From positions 1-5,254 of the forward strand of contig CAKPDJ010000074.1 in NCBI GenBank assembly GCA_934148875.1: a stretch of DNA of 5,254 bases. The letters run 5' to 3'. The notes under the pieces are model-generated. The model did not search any database. It was not told the DNA's origin and saw only the letters and a list, made by a program, of their open reading frames with translations. Positions 5,211 to 5,254 of this stretch are shown piece by piece. The stretch's first letter is position 1, and each line of letters begins with the position of its first letter. The DNA is from an uncultured Bacilli bacterium (GTDB lineage: Bacteria > Bacillota_I > Bacilli_A > RF39 > UBA660). The translations under genes were made by a program, and so were the position numbers.

Positions 5211-5254
5211 GCCTTGGTAGTTGCCTCCCAAGTTTCCTACTTCACAGATAGAGT
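5205..5254 (-). CDS. 3' end of an unidentified gene (last 15 codons)
   Basis: On the minus strand the last complete codons read SICEVGNLGGNYQGE, then TAA at 5205-5207. This stretch is clearly richer in G and C than the adjoining spacer, the other two minus-strand frames stop within a few codons, and a hairpin with a T-rich tail follows. These together suggest a real gene end. It runs in the same direction as the adhesin and ends about 290 bp upstream of it, so the two are probably separate transcripts. Fifteen residues are too few to name a family; the Gly-rich tail is not diagnostic. Confidence 0.5.
   Translation of the reverse strand, partial: SICEVGNLGGNYQGE

Noticed and set aside
1..5254. 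CRISPR array, tRNA or rRNA genes, and large tandem repeats
   Set aside because: No regularly spaced repeats and no recognisable tRNA or rRNA segment were seen on either strand.

Overview
The window is very AT-rich throughout, uses strong AGGAGG-type ribosome binding sites, reads TGG for Trp with ordinary stop codons, and carries families typical of low-GC Bacillota: an ISL3 transposase, zinc-ribbon membrane proteins, a PrsW-type intramembrane protease, and a pectate-lyase-like adhesin with a WxL-like C-terminus. I infer a low-GC Bacillota (Clostridia or Bacilli/Erysipelotrichia-like), plausibly a gut organism. The species cannot be named from this sequence.

Layout, left to right. (1) Bases 1-40 hold an intrinsic terminator for an unseen plus-strand gene off the left edge. 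(2) On the minus strand, 64-699 is the 5' half of an ISL3-family transposase gene with its own promoter and ribosome binding site. It loses the reading frame in a homopolymer and then lacks most of the catalytic domain, so it is a degraded IS remnant. (3) Bases 700-1028 are intergenic, with the remnant's promoter and probably its IS end on the left, and an extended -10 promoter on the right. (4) On the plus strand, 1029-2925 is a compact two-gene operon: a zinc-ribbon, single-pass membrane protein with an extracytoplasmic domain, followed one base later by a multi-pass PrsW-family glutamic intramembrane protease with two N-terminal zinc ribbons. A terminator whose loop contains the protease stop codon closes the operon. 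(5) On the minus strand, converging on the operon, 3040-4914 encodes a 624-residue protein with a beta-helix (pectate-lyase-like) region, an Ig-like module and a WxL-like C-terminal domain. Its architecture is that of a surface adhesin, yet the best-supported start leaves no signal peptide. (6) Bases 4915-5204 are non-coding, with a 14-bp palindrome and a repeated 10-mer upstream of the adhesin. (7) The right edge holds the last 15 codons of another minus-strand gene, with its stop codon inside a perfect hairpin.

The part most likely to be an under-described system is the two-gene operon. Its first product has the topology of a RsiW-like substrate (zinc-binding N-terminus inside, one membrane helix, folded domain outside), its second belongs to the family that contains the RsiW site-1 protease, and both start with nearly the same zinc ribbon. 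I infer a membrane sensing or proteolysis pair. Nothing in the window shows what the signal or output is.
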